From: Bacteroidales bacterium
GTDB taxonomy: Bacteria; Bacteroidota; Bacteroidia; Bacteroidales; UBA932
NCBI GenBank assembly: GCA_017442315.1
Contig: JAFRZX010000165.1
Span: forward strand, 95,004 to 159,003
Reading direction: 5' to 3'
DNA: 64,000 nucleotides
The translations under genes and the position numbers were made by a program. Every line of letters starts with the position of its first letter. Within the stretch, counting starts at the first letter, position 1. The notes under the pieces are model-generated. The model was not told the origin of the DNA. It saw only the letters and a list, made by a program, of their open reading frames with translations, and made no database searches. Below, piece by piece: positions 42,581-54,363 of this stretch.

Positions 42581-43888
42581 TTATTTCAACTCGCGGAATT
42601 TGTCTACCGAAATCTTCTTTTTCTTAAGGGACACAACTTCACGCACAGCTGCAACAGTCTTCTCATTCTCAACCTGGTCAAGAATTCTTCTGCCCTGCTC
42701 TTCCTGTGAAAGAATGTTCTTTGCAAATGACTCAAGCTGTTCATCTGGTACATTGTTCATACCATACATTGCAAACTGGTATGCAGCAAATCCCTTTGCG
42801 CTTGCAAGAAGGTCTGCTTCCTCCACCTTGACTCCATATTTTTCCATAAGATAGCTGCGGACCATCTGCCACTTGTAATCAGCAATGAAAAGATCCCACT
42901 CCTTCTCAATGTCCTCCATAGTGAACTTTCCTTCATTGATCACATGGATCCATCTCTTCAGGAACTTCTCGGCAACCTTGACGTCAGCTTTTTCCACAAG
43001 GAAGTTCCTTGCATCTTTTGAAAAGCGGAAATCAGCCTCCTGTACATACTCAGCACGGATTCTGTCTTCAATCCTGGCATTGAACTCCTCCTCTGTCTTC
43101 ACACCGAACACCTTTTCAAAAGTCTCTTCAGTGAGAGGTGCATTTACAAATGTCTTGACGTTCTTTACGGTCATCTTGAACATAGGGTCAAGAGTTGCAA
43201 GTTCATCCTTATTTACCTTAAGCATAGAGGCACGGTCTGTCTCATTCTCGAATGCCTCGTTGACATTGACATCAAGCACATCACCTGGCTTTACACCCAC
43301 GAAAGATTTCCTTACAGCCTCAGCAACATTACGTAGAGCCACATATGTACCTTCCACCTTAGTCTCACCCTGCTCAAAATCAACAATTATGAAATCTTCC
43401 TCTTTAGCAGCCTTGCCTTCTTCAAGAGAACCATACTGTCTGAGAAGATTCTCCTTCATCTCCTTCTTGGCAGCTTCTGTTACCGTAATGGTGTAATAAG
43501 GTATCTCATCATCCTTTGAGAGTTCAAAAGATATCTCCGGATTAAGGGCAACATCAAATTTGAAAGTGAAATCATTTCCGTCAACCCACTCTGCCTGAGG
43601 CTGATTCTCACTTGGAAGAGGCTCTCCAAGCACCTTAAGGCCATTATCGCGGATGAATCCGTTAAGATTCTCAGATATAACGTCATTCACTGCATCAACG
43701 AGAGCAGACTGTCCATACATCTTTTCCACCAAAGACACAGGTACCATTCCCTTACGGAAACCTTTGATCTCAGCCTTCTTTCTGAAATCGTTAAGTCTTT
43801 TCTTCTTGTTTTCCGCATAATCCTCCTTTCCGACTGAAAGGGTTAGCTCTAGATTGAGATCATCAATCCTGTTCTGTTCAAGTTTCAT
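42581..43888 (-). CDS. tig: Trigger factor
   Basis: The 435-residue protein begins with the ribosome-binding domain, including the signature KGFRKGMVPVSLVEKMYG around residues 40-57, in the place of the canonical GFRxGK. The middle domain has little similarity to active FKBP-type PPIases, as in other Bacteroidota. The C-terminal helical chaperone domain follows. It binds nascent chains at the ribosome exit. Its position upstream of clpP-clpX is the standard order. A TAATTTTG box at 43952-43959 is its probable promoter. Confidence 0.9.
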   Translation of the reverse strand: MKLEQNRIDDLNLELTLSVGKEDYAENKKKRLNDFRKKAEIKGFRKGMVPVSLVEKMYGQSALVDAVNDVISENLNGFIRDNGLKVLGEPLPSENQPQAEWVDGNDFTFKFDVALNPEISFELSKDDEIPYYTITVTEAAKKEMKENLLRQYGSLEEGKAAKEEDFIIVDFEQGETKVEGTYVALRNVAEAVRKSFVGVKPGDVLDVNVNEAFENETDRASMLKVNKDELATLDPMFKMTVKNVKTFVNAPLTEETFEKVFGVKTEEEFNARIEDRIRAEYVQEADFRFSKDARNFLVEKADVKVAEKFLKRWIHVINEGKFTMEDIEKEWDLFIADYKWQMVRSYLMEKYGVKVEEADLLASAKGFAAYQFAMYGMNNVPDEQLESFAKNILSQEEQGRRILDQVENEKTVAAVREVVSLKKKKISVDKFRELK

Positions 43889-43951
43889 ATTTTATATAGT
43901 CTTTTAATATTATCCTAATTGGAATCTGTTTGAAATTTTCTCAAAAGCCTG

Positions 43952-43959
43952 CAAAATTA
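43952..43959 (-). promoter_or_regulatory. -7 promoter box (TAATTTTG) of tig
   Basis: Perfect minus-strand match, 64 bases from the start codon, just before the end of the upstream HD-phosphodiesterase gene. Confidence 0.5.
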
Positions 43960-43985
43960 ATCATTATGGCCGACATTTCAAAATA

Positions 43986-46031
43986 TCATTTCCTGGCTCT
44001 TCTTCTCGGATATACGACGCGGGAGTGATACATCTGCTGGAGATATGACTTTATGACTTCGCGCACTATGTTAAGTTCCTTGAGAGAGATATCAGCATCG
44101 GCCAGCTGTCCGGCATCTGCCTTCCCATCTATTATTCTGTCTACAAGAGCTGACACATTCTCTGGAGAATAATCCTTCAGACTGCGGGAAGCTGCCTCGA
44201 CTGCATCGCACAACATAAGTATCACCTGTTCCTTCTCGGTAGGCTTAACTCCGTCATAATAAAAATCAGCCACATCATCAGGATCACCTCCGGCATTCAG
44301 ATATTTGGCATAGAAGTATCCGGTACATGTAGTACCATGATGAGTACGTATAAAATCCTTTATCACATCAGGAAGATTATATTTTTCCGCAAGAGCCAAT
44401 CCGTCTGCGACATGACGTATGATCTCCTGAGCACTTTCCTTAGGTGAAAGGGATGCATGATAGTTGACTCCCGGATTCTCATTTTCCGTAAAACACTGAG
44501 GATTGGCAATCTTTCCTATGTCATGGTAAAGAGCACCTGCACGTATGAGAGGCACGTTAGCATCTATCGACCTTGCTGCAGCATCTGCTATATTCATTAC
44601 CTGAAGAGAATGCTGGAATGTACCAGGAGCCTGGTCTGCAAGAAGCCTGAGAAGCTTGTTGCTGGTATCACTGAGCTCCACAAGCTTGGAATTGGACACC
44701 AGTCTGAACATCTTTTCAAAAAGGAAGATCAAAGGATAGCATGCTACCGACAAGAGAGAGCCCAGAGCCATATCTATCACTGTATGATAGGTCTTCAGAC
44801 CATCCGGACCATCTATGAGCCTGAACGCGCTCCATACAAGTACCATCACAGCAAATACTATCAAGGCCGTCACAAACTGGAGCCACCCTCTATTGAAATA
44901 ACTGAACACCAGCATGCACACAGCACCAGCGGTAAGATACATGATGAACAATTCCATTCCGTTAGCAGCAAAGAGCAGCATCGGGAGCAGAGATATGACA
45001 TACACGATAAACACCAGGCGCTTCTTGAAGAATGCCAGCAGATACAGGGCTATCAATGTAAAAGGAACAAGATAAAAGAGGTCGGGATCCGTCCTGGCCA
45101 CTATGGAAGATGCAATGACCGACAAGGCAAATATCATCAGCAGATACAGATACTTGTTATACTGGGCGAATATCCTGTAATTGCAATAATATATGGAAAG
45201 GAAAAGGATAAGTACCAGAGAGAACGCAATAATGATGTTCCCAAGCCACTGCCATGCAGTATTTCCATCATACCCGACGCTGGAATCGTATTCTTCCCTG
45301 TAAGAATCAAGCAGCTGCTCTATCTCAGCTGTAACGATCTCACCGTTCGAGACTATCACCTGCCCTGCTCTGGCAACACCTTGCGTGCCTGAAATGTTAT
45401 CGACCATCTCTTCATGGACAAGATCGGTGATCTGCTGGTCATAGATCAGGTCCGGCACTATAAGGGTATTCATGGAAGTAGCGCTGATAAGCGAGTCAAC
45501 ATTGCAACCGGCACAGCATTCTTCCACAGTCTTCCTCAAAAGAGAATTTGCAAGTTCAAGGGTATAGACCTCCGCAGAAGACACCTTGACAGCCCTCCTG
45601 TCCTTCTGGATGAATATCAGATTTTCCGTCCCATATCTTTCCTGGTCTTCCGGAAGTTCAGTACGAGGAGATAAAACACCTTTTGAATATATCTGTCCGA
45701 CAACGTCGGCAACATTTCTCCTCATATATGAATGGACTCCCAGTTCCATCCCTGAGATACGCTTTCCCACTTCCGATGCTACTCCGGCATCAAGACGATA
45801 GTAAGGTATCACAGCTGAACCTGCCCTGTCACGTTCCTGCTGCATCTGAAGTTCAGTCTTCAGGATCGGAAAATCAAACTGGGATATCAACGTCTCATAC
45901 ATCCACGGTGACCCTTTCTTGTAATCATAGCTGAACTTCGGATTCCTAGGCATGATTGCCAGAACAAGGAAGAACAGCAGGACAAGTGGAAGATACACCT
46001 TGAATTTACGTGGGAAATTCACCTTTTCCAT
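43986..46031 (-). CDS. PgpH/YqfF-like 7TM-HD phosphohydrolase (probable c-di-AMP phosphodiesterase)
   Basis: The 681-residue protein starts with one membrane helix and an extracytoplasmic 7TMR-HDED-type domain (about 45-260). Seven membrane helices follow (260-470). A cytoplasmic HD domain (470-680) has the metal-binding motifs LYHDIGKIANP, FIRTHHGTTCTGYFY and LCDAVEAASRSL. PgpH enzymes break down cyclic di-AMP. The layout matches exactly, so c-di-AMP turnover is likely, though no cyclase is in the window. It lies about 100 bases upstream of tig. Confidence 0.9.
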   Translation of the reverse strand: MEKVNFPRKFKVYLPLVLLFFLVLAIMPRNPKFSYDYKKGSPWMYETLISQFDFPILKTELQMQQERDRAGSAVIPYYRLDAGVASEVGKRISGMELGVHSYMRRNVADVVGQIYSKGVLSPRTELPEDQERYGTENLIFIQKDRRAVKVSSAEVYTLELANSLLRKTVEECCAGCNVDSLISATSMNTLIVPDLIYDQQITDLVHEEMVDNISGTQGVARAGQVIVSNGEIVTAEIEQLLDSYREEYDSSVGYDGNTAWQWLGNIIIAFSLVLILFLSIYYCNYRIFAQYNKYLYLLMIFALSVIASSIVARTDPDLFYLVPFTLIALYLLAFFKKRLVFIVYVISLLPMLLFAANGMELFIMYLTAGAVCMLVFSYFNRGWLQFVTALIVFAVMVLVWSAFRLIDGPDGLKTYHTVIDMALGSLLSVACYPLIFLFEKMFRLVSNSKLVELSDTSNKLLRLLADQAPGTFQHSLQVMNIADAAARSIDANVPLIRAGALYHDIGKIANPQCFTENENPGVNYHASLSPKESAQEIIRHVADGLALAEKYNLPDVIKDFIRTHHGTTCTGYFYAKYLNAGGDPDDVADFYYDGVKPTEKEQVILMLCDAVEAASRSLKDYSPENVSALVDRIIDGKADAGQLADADISLKELNIVREVIKSYLQQMYHSRVVYPRRRARK

Positions 46032-46073
46032 ATAAAAATATATTCTAATAAATGACCCTGTCTAAAAGCATAG

Positions 46074-46103
46074 TCAGTGCCGCCACGCAAGTGACGACAC
46101 TGA
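46074..46103 (-). terminator. Probable terminator after the serine-palmitoyltransferase-like gene
   Basis: TCAGTGCCG and CGACACTGA pair over 9 bases with one mismatch and a 12-base loop. The minus strand then reads CTATGCTTTTAG. The hairpin begins 25 bases past the stop. Confidence 0.5.
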
Positions 46104-46127
46104 TTCCTTATCAAAAGCTATCCAATG

Positions 46128-47396
46128 TTATTTGATTGCCATGTCAACGATATCACCCTCATCACCATCATAATATCCGGCATCAAGCTTTGCGCGAACC
46201 TCGGTGAATGCCTTAAGAGTACGCTCGACATCCTCCATAGAGTGAGCTGCTGTAGATATGATACGGAATATCACCATACCCTTTGGAATAACAGGATATA
46301 TGACTACCGAGCAGAATATGCCATAGTTCTCACGAAGATCTACCGCCATTCTTGAAGCCTGACCGACACCACCCTTTATCTGTACCGGAGTAACACAAGC
46401 CTCAGCCGGTCCTATCTCGAAGCCGAGATTGCGGAATCCATCCTGCAGGGCCTTGGTAATGGTAAAGAGTTTCTTACGAAGTTCATCACCTTCCTTGCTA
46501 CGGATGATTTCCAGCCTCTTGAGACCTCCTGCCACAAGCGCCATAGGAAGCGACTTTGCATAGATCTGAGAACGCATATTGAAACGGAGATAGTTGATGA
46601 TCTTCTTAGGGCCTGCAACAAAACCGCCTATTGAAGCCATAGACTTCGCATATGCACCTATATAAAGATCAACCTCATCCATTACACCGAAATGCTCGGA
46701 AGTACCACGACCTGTAGGGCCCATATTGCCGAATCCATGAGCATCATCAATAAGAATCCTGAACTTGTATTTCTTTTTCAGTTCCACAATCTTGTCAAGG
46801 AAGCCCAGTGCACCGGTCATTCCATATACACCTTCAGTAATGAGAAGGATACCTCCACCGGTCTCCTCACAAAGCTTTGTAGCTCTCTGAAGAGTCTTTT
46901 CACAACTCTCATAGTCATTATGACGGAAAGTCATTCTCTTACCCATATGGAGACGGGCTCCATCTATAAGACATGCATGAGCCTCAGAGTCATAAACTAT
47001 CACATCATGACGGTCCATAAGGGCGTCGATAGTGGAAAGGATACCCTGATAACCGAAATTGAACAGGAAGGCATCCTCCTTTCTTTCAAACTCAGCAAGT
47101 TCTCTTTCAAAACGTTCATGAAGATCGGTATGACCTGTCATCATACGGCTGCCCATCGGATATGCCAGACCCCACTTTGCAGCAGCTTCTGCATCAGCCT
47201 TTCTTACTTCAGGATGGTTAGCAAGACCCAGATAATTATTCAGACTCCACACAAGCACATCCTTGCCCTGGAACTTCATATGGGGTCCTAGTTCACCTTC
47301 AAGCTTAGGGAACATATAATACCCGAAAGCCTTGGCAGCATACTGACCAAGAGGACCACCGGAATGTTTCTCGATTCTTTCAAAAATATCTGTCAT
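46128..47396 (-). CDS. Alpha-oxoamine synthase: probable serine palmitoyltransferase (sphingolipid synthesis) or close relative
   Basis: The 422-residue PLP enzyme is of the AONS/KBL/SPT family. Its N-terminus (DIFERIEKHSGGPLGQYA, GYYMFPKLEGELGP) matches the Bacteroidota enzymes I recall as serine palmitoyltransferases. Other motifs are WSLNNYLGLANHPEVRKAD, FNFGYQGILSTIDAL, the cofactor-binding ILIDDAHGFGNMG, and the Schiff-base Lys in GAYAKSMASIGGF. It would condense serine with an acyl-CoA or acyl-ACP, the first sphingolipid step. Cysteate-using sulfonolipid enzymes are close relatives and cannot be excluded. It is a single gene with a hairpin after it. Confidence 0.82.
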   Translation of the reverse strand: MTDIFERIEKHSGGPLGQYAAKAFGYYMFPKLEGELGPHMKFQGKDVLVWSLNNYLGLANHPEVRKADAEAAAKWGLAYPMGSRMMTGHTDLHERFERELAEFERKEDAFLFNFGYQGILSTIDALMDRHDVIVYDSEAHACLIDGARLHMGKRMTFRHNDYESCEKTLQRATKLCEETGGGILLITEGVYGMTGALGFLDKIVELKKKYKFRILIDDAHGFGNMGPTGRGTSEHFGVMDEVDLYIGAYAKSMASIGGFVAGPKKIINYLRFNMRSQIYAKSLPMALVAGGLKRLEIIRSKEGDELRKKLFTITKALQDGFRNLGFEIGPAEACVTPVQIKGGVGQASRMAVDLRENYGIFCSVVIYPVIPKGMVIFRIISTAAHSMEDVERTLKAFTEVRAKLDAGYYDGDEGDIVDMAIK

Positions 47397-47482
47397 AACT
47401 ATAAATGTTTGGTTTAGTACAAATCGTATTCTATTTCAAAATCAATTATAACATGACGCACTTCTGCGAGAGGCTCAATGCA

Positions 47483-49495
<2,013 letters not shown>

Positions 49496-49543
49496 TCAGA
49501 TCCATGCATGCCTTCACAAATCGCGACAAGGCAAACAAACGTA

Positions 49544-49551
49544 CAAATATA
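49544..49551 (-). promoter_or_regulatory. -7 promoter box (TATATTTG) of gyrB
   Basis: A perfect minus-strand match 70 bases from the start codon and 11 bases before the end of the upstream beta-barrel gene. Confidence 0.6.
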
Positions 49552-49561
49552 GCAATTTTTC

Positions 49562-51262
49562 CTATATTTTCAAACAGATTCCTGCCGTAAAATGCAGTCC
49601 TTTTTCAGCATAAAAGACATTACGGCATATTGTATCATTCAAGAGATTTCCTCCACGGATCCAGAAGGAGAATCTTCTCAGTGCGGCATACTCGGCATAC
49701 ACTCCAAGGTCAGCATACCCAGGTATCGTGACAGCAACTGATTCCACAGGGGAAAAAGCAAGCATGGCATCACGTGATAAGGCAAACGTACAGTCAACCC
49801 CGACAAATATCCTTTTCCTCCAATTGTAGACAAATGACACATCACCCTCCAGCTCAGATGGAGCGAAGAATCCTCCTTGATAAGGAAGATCCCAAACGTG
49901 ATTATATGCGAGCATTCCATCAAAGCATACGCATTCCGCGTCAAGGCGCCAGCCAAGCCGGGCAAATGCATTCCTGAAAGAAGCATAGCCAAGCGAAGGC
50001 AATATAATGGTCCCGTCTGTCATCTTATCAGCAGCAAAAGCATCAAGAACGGCGTTCCTCATGTCAGAATAGCCTCCTTTCAGATCATAACTGAAGATAT
50101 TTCCTATTCTTCCCTCAAAACCCAATGTGCCGGAGAAACGTTCTACTGTCGTATCAAAGACCTCATTTCGTCCTCTCCCCCACAGATAACTGAAATGATG
50201 GTTCCTTTTCAACAAGGATGAGTAAGTATTGATCCTGTTGCCACCGCCGAGTTCCGCATACATCTTCATGGCATCCGGTATAAGAGCCAGCTCGATCTGC
50301 ATATCAGGATATATATACTGTTCACGCGCCGAATAATGGACCACCTGTCCGTCAGGCCTGAGCATCATAGAAAGAAGCACTCCGACATCAACTTTCAGTG
50401 CACCTTTCGTAAAAACATAATGCGGGGCGAATGATATCTCTCCAACCATCGTGTCAATACCACCTGAATACATGGCAAACTCTCCCCCCAGGTCAAACAG
50501 GAACTTATGTCTTGTCTTCCATACAGGTCCAAGCACCACCTCACATTCAATGTTCTGTTCTCTTAATCCAACAGACATATTATCATAACCGTATCTGTAT
50601 TTCACTCCAATATCATAAAGGAAATGATCCGGCCACGGAGATTTTGAATGCATCCGTAATGCTGCTTCCAATGCATTATAAGCACCCTTATCCAGAAAAT
50701 CTGAACGGTAAACATTATCATATCCCACATCAATCCCCAATGAAGCGGAATTCCAGTCGCAGTTCATATGCACATCAGCATCGGTCTTCGCATCGGCACC
50801 TTTCCAATCTGATTCCGAAATTCCTCCTACGGCCTCGTATTCCCCAAAATAAGACCTGTGCGACGCATGCACATCAATAGAGAAGGAGCGACGTTTGAAC
50901 TGCGGTGACCACACCATATCCATCACTGGATGCAAGGCATATCCGGCACCTGCCCGGAGATACAGTTTTCCGGGTCTGTATGTATCGCCGGACGGAGTCA
51001 GGGATACAGCATAAGGATTGAATTCATATGCACCTTTATAAGGACTTTCAAATATAGAATAATCGAAATCCAGGTCGAACTTCATAACGGAATCCGGAAC
51101 AGCCATAGCCAGTACCGGCTTATGCACTTCCATCAGTTTGCCTTCGTATGCACGGCTGACTTCAACGGTTGGATCCAGATCCTGGGCAGAAGCAAGGAAT
51201 CCGGCAGAAAATGTCAATGCCGTCAAAGCCAGAGCAAGTATTCTCTTCATCATAAACCTCAT
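49562..51262 (-). CDS. Outer-membrane beta-barrel protein of unknown function, partner of the TPR protein
   Basis: The 566-residue protein has a signal peptide (MKRILALALTALTFSAGFLASA; the real start is M1 or M5). After a plug-less N-terminal region of about 100 residues come many alternating amphipathic strands, such as KLYLRAGAGYALHP, RRSFSIDVHASHRSYFG and DVSFVYNWRKRIFVGVDC. The last residues GLHFTAGICLKI look like a barrel-closing strand ending in a hydrophobic residue. There is no TonB box or plug domain, so it is not a TonB-dependent receptor. It lies 6 bases after the 1007-residue TPR gene. Confidence 0.75.
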   Translation of the reverse strand: MRFMMKRILALALTALTFSAGFLASAQDLDPTVEVSRAYEGKLMEVHKPVLAMAVPDSVMKFDLDFDYSIFESPYKGAYEFNPYAVSLTPSGDTYRPGKLYLRAGAGYALHPVMDMVWSPQFKRRSFSIDVHASHRSYFGEYEAVGGISESDWKGADAKTDADVHMNCDWNSASLGIDVGYDNVYRSDFLDKGAYNALEAALRMHSKSPWPDHFLYDIGVKYRYGYDNMSVGLREQNIECEVVLGPVWKTRHKFLFDLGGEFAMYSGGIDTMVGEISFAPHYVFTKGALKVDVGVLLSMMLRPDGQVVHYSAREQYIYPDMQIELALIPDAMKMYAELGGGNRINTYSSLLKRNHHFSYLWGRGRNEVFDTTVERFSGTLGFEGRIGNIFSYDLKGGYSDMRNAVLDAFAADKMTDGTIILPSLGYASFRNAFARLGWRLDAECVCFDGMLAYNHVWDLPYQGGFFAPSELEGDVSFVYNWRKRIFVGVDCTFALSRDAMLAFSPVESVAVTIPGYADLGVYAEYAALRRFSFWIRGGNLLNDTICRNVFYAEKGLHFTAGICLKI

Positions 51263-51268
51263 TTCAAA

Positions 51269-54200
51269 TTATTCCTCAGACATAATCTTTTCAAGTCTTT
51301 CAAGGCGCATTCTTACATTATCCTTCACATCATCCTCAGCTGATTCCGGCTCATAGCTTTCCATGATGCTGGTGAACGTAGCCTTGGCCTGACTTATATT
51401 GTCACGTTCCACATAAGAATCGCCAAGTACCATGAAACTCTTGGCCAGCCAATAAAGCTGTCCGGTATCAGAATCGGAAAAAGCAAAAACCTTTTCTTCC
51501 ACCTTATCGAATTCACCTCTGTCATAGCAGTCAAGAATAACCAGATATGCCGCTTCCGCGCCATAGACACTTTCCATATCTGCAGACAGCTTTTCAAAGA
51601 CAGCATAAGCCTCATCTCTGCGACTTGTGGCAAGGAATGACTTTGCCTTGATATATTCAGCTTCAGTGCGCAGCGCCGTTCCGGAACGTGAATCTGCAAT
51701 CACTTCCACAGCTGCCTTGACAGCATTGTTCCAGTCATGACTGCGATATGCAGACCTCATCATGCCGCACAATGCAGTAAACCCATTATTACCCAGTCTG
51801 GCTACACTTCTCAAAGATGAATATCCGCCATAAGCATCATCCCAACGTTCCAGACGATATGACAGATTTGAAAAATTCAGCATTGAAAGTTCCACAAATG
51901 ACCCCTCTCCGCCTGCAATAACATTGCGATAACAGTCGCAGGCCTGTTCCAGCTTATTCAGATGCCTGTACGACTCAGCCATATAGAATTCCGCCTTATA
52001 CCCATCATGCCCGGACGGATACCTGTCCAGATAGGATTGAAGTGCAACAAGGGCCTTCTGATAATTTTCCGAAAGAAATATCTGCTCTGCCGAATTGAAT
52101 ATCATCTTTTCCTTCTCGTCTTCAGTCTTTATATTCCCCCTGCCGATGGACTCGATATACGCCAGATATTCATCTGTACGTCCCTGGGTCTGATAGACAG
52201 CTTCGATAGCAAGCATTGCATCTTCGGCATATTCCGACATAGGCATCTGCTCCACAACAGTCTTATAATATCCAAGCGCCTCATTGAACTGGGACTGATT
52301 GCGCGAAATAGAACCCATTTCTATATATGCCTTGGCAATATAAGTACTGTCCCTAACTGTCTCAGTCAAAGCAGTAAAACAGTCGAAAGCCGCTTCATCA
52401 TCTTCGCGTACAGCATAGGCTCGCCCCAGCTCAAACAAAGCCTCAGGATAGAACTCTGCATCAGGGGACGCCTTAAGTACAGAAGACAGCAGTTCGACCT
52501 TCTTGTCCATATCATTTACCAATCCATATGAAACAGCAGCCTGATAATATGGATAGATGTCATTGACATCATGATAATCCTTCAGGACAAGTTCATAACC
52601 GGCTGCAGCCTTTCCATAGTCCTTTGCCATGAAGTGGCAGTCCGCACTCCTCTCAAGAGCCTCCTTCCTATAAAGTACCGAACTCTCTCCCAGATACGAA
52701 GAAAACCACTTCAGAGCATTAGGATAATCCGCCTCCTTGTAGTAGCAGTAGGCAATGTTATAAAGCACCAGCCCCGACTCCGGCATACCGTAAAGTGCAG
52801 ATGTATTGTACAGTTCGGTGAATATATCGCGTGCCTGGGCATATTGGTCATTGCGGTAACAGGCCTCACCAAGCCAGAATCTGGACAATTGGTGGAAACG
52901 GCTGCCTTTCTCAGAATACCATGCTGCAGCCTTCAGACACGGAACCGCCTTCCTATATGATCCGCTACGGATCAGCTGATTAGCTCTCAGATAATTAGCT
53001 TTCATATAGTTAAGCTTCATCCCCTCATCAAGTTCATCAACCTTGTCATAAGCCTCCACAGCCCCTTCATAATCATGATTGAAGAGTGCAGCAACAGCTA
53101 TGTAGCTGTATATTCTGTCTCCCTTGTCCAGATCGGAATATATCTTCAGATAGTCTTGAAAGACAGAGGCATCGTTATTAAGGTCAAAGGAGAGTTTGGC
53201 ATAGTTGAAATACGCATCTTCAGCTATATCGGGATCAAATGAAAGAGAAGAGGCTTGCTTGAATGCAGCCATTGCAGACACCTTGTCCTTCAGCTGGATG
53301 TGACTGTATCCCATATGATAGCTGGCGATCTGTCCTATGGAGTCGTTCCTCTCCCCCATCATGGAAAAGCAGTCAACAGCTCCCTTATAGTCCTGCACAG
53401 CATAAAGCACCGATCCGCTGTAGAACCAGTCAGAACGGCTCTTGTCATCATGTCCATCCTCCAGCCTGCCGAGGTCATAGAAACGTCTGGCATTTCCGGC
53501 ATCCCCAAGAACAAGATATGATTCGGAAATAAGACGGGACAGATGTGCCTTGCGCTCTTTAGGTACAGAAGGATAAAGGGCTGTTCCTGTCTTTACCACC
53601 TGTTCATAATCCTTGAGCATGAAACGGCATTCTACCATATAAAACTCGGCCAGTCCCTTGAAGCGTCCGTCCGAAGATGCCTTTTCAAACCACACCAAAG
53701 CTTCCTTGAATTCGCTTTTATTGTAGCATGCATATCCTAAAGCATATCGAGCTGGTGCGGTGTAATCAGACAAGCTCATGGCTTCAACCGTCCCGAAATC
53801 CTCGATAGCGTCATCAAATTTTCCTGTCTCCATGGCACTGCATGCCTTTTTAAACAGATACTCAGGTATATGATCCGGTCTTATACGCTTCACAGGAATT
53901 CCGGCAAACTGCTCATATGCCGAAGCATATTCCTTGCGTTCAAAAAGATTGAAAGCATGAAGAAGACGCATCTGCGGGATATAAGGTGACTGAGGCTCAG
54001 CTGCAATGAAAGTATCCATCCTTGCAGAATATCCAGGTACCTGCATCCTGATGTCGCACAGAACCGAATATGCATAGGCATCGGTATTGTCGGCAGAACG
54101 GCTGATCTCATCAAAAAGATAACGGGAACGGCTTAGCATATTCCCGTCATACAGCATCATCACGCTCCGGATATCTTCACATAGACTGCCGCTACCAGAT

Positions 54201-54292
54201 ATGGGGCCATCATCAGAACCCGCCATAACATCAGTCATAGGATATAGCAGAAAGGCAACAGCCACTGCAATATGATGAAATTTCATAATCAT
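51269..54292 (-). CDS. Large exported tetratricopeptide-repeat protein
   Basis: The 1007-residue protein begins with a signal peptide (MKFHHIAVAVAFLLYP, from M1 or M3). Essentially the whole mature part is built of TPR helices, with more than 20 units. Clear examples are ARYALGYACYNKSEFKEAL, GLVLYNIAYCYYKEADYPNA and AEFYMAESYRHLNKLEQACD. The arrangement recalls YbgF/CpoB or BamD-like periplasmic scaffolds but is much longer. It is followed 6 bases later by a beta-barrel gene, so the two probably form an envelope complex of unknown function. A -7 box 13 bases upstream leaves almost no leader. Confidence 0.85.
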   Translation of the reverse strand: MIMKFHHIAVAVAFLLYPMTDVMAGSDDGPISGSGSLCEDIRSVMMLYDGNMLSRSRYLFDEISRSADNTDAYAYSVLCDIRMQVPGYSARMDTFIAAEPQSPYIPQMRLLHAFNLFERKEYASAYEQFAGIPVKRIRPDHIPEYLFKKACSAMETGKFDDAIEDFGTVEAMSLSDYTAPARYALGYACYNKSEFKEALVWFEKASSDGRFKGLAEFYMVECRFMLKDYEQVVKTGTALYPSVPKERKAHLSRLISESYLVLGDAGNARRFYDLGRLEDGHDDKSRSDWFYSGSVLYAVQDYKGAVDCFSMMGERNDSIGQIASYHMGYSHIQLKDKVSAMAAFKQASSLSFDPDIAEDAYFNYAKLSFDLNNDASVFQDYLKIYSDLDKGDRIYSYIAVAALFNHDYEGAVEAYDKVDELDEGMKLNYMKANYLRANQLIRSGSYRKAVPCLKAAAWYSEKGSRFHQLSRFWLGEACYRNDQYAQARDIFTELYNTSALYGMPESGLVLYNIAYCYYKEADYPNALKWFSSYLGESSVLYRKEALERSADCHFMAKDYGKAAAGYELVLKDYHDVNDIYPYYQAAVSYGLVNDMDKKVELLSSVLKASPDAEFYPEALFELGRAYAVREDDEAAFDCFTALTETVRDSTYIAKAYIEMGSISRNQSQFNEALGYYKTVVEQMPMSEYAEDAMLAIEAVYQTQGRTDEYLAYIESIGRGNIKTEDEKEKMIFNSAEQIFLSENYQKALVALQSYLDRYPSGHDGYKAEFYMAESYRHLNKLEQACDCYRNVIAGGEGSFVELSMLNFSNLSYRLERWDDAYGGYSSLRSVARLGNNGFTALCGMMRSAYRSHDWNNAVKAAVEVIADSRSGTALRTEAEYIKAKSFLATSRRDEAYAVFEKLSADMESVYGAEAAYLVILDCYDRGEFDKVEEKVFAFSDSDTGQLYWLAKSFMVLGDSYVERDNISQAKATFTSIMESYEPESAEDDVKDNVRMRLERLEKIMSEE

Positions 54293-54304
54293 TCAAAAAT
54301 TTTA

Positions 54305-54312
54305 CAAATTTA
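54305..54312 (-). promoter_or_regulatory. -7 promoter box (TAAATTTG) of the TPR-barrel operon
   Basis: A perfect minus-strand match 13 bases from the first ATG at 54292. It is divergent from the ftsE box only 24 bases away. Confidence 0.55.
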
Positions 54313-54335
54313 ATAAATTCTGAGAAACTGTTTCT

Positions 54336-54343
54336 TATCTTTG
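54336..54343 (+). promoter_or_regulatory. -7 promoter box (TATCTTTG) of the ftsE-nth-rluA operon
   Basis: The context GAAACTGTTTCTTATCTTTG is followed by TAAG; it shares 17 bases with the GH84 promoter at 25300-25316. The start codon is 21 bases downstream. Confidence 0.65.
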
Positions 54344-54363
54344 TAAGATAATTCACATAAGAT

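Noticed and set aside
44457-45392. 311-codon open frame on the plus strand
   Set aside because: It lies wholly antisense to the PgpH-like gene, whose seven helices and HD motifs are clear. Its translation is Cys/His/Arg-rich with no domain, start site or promoter.
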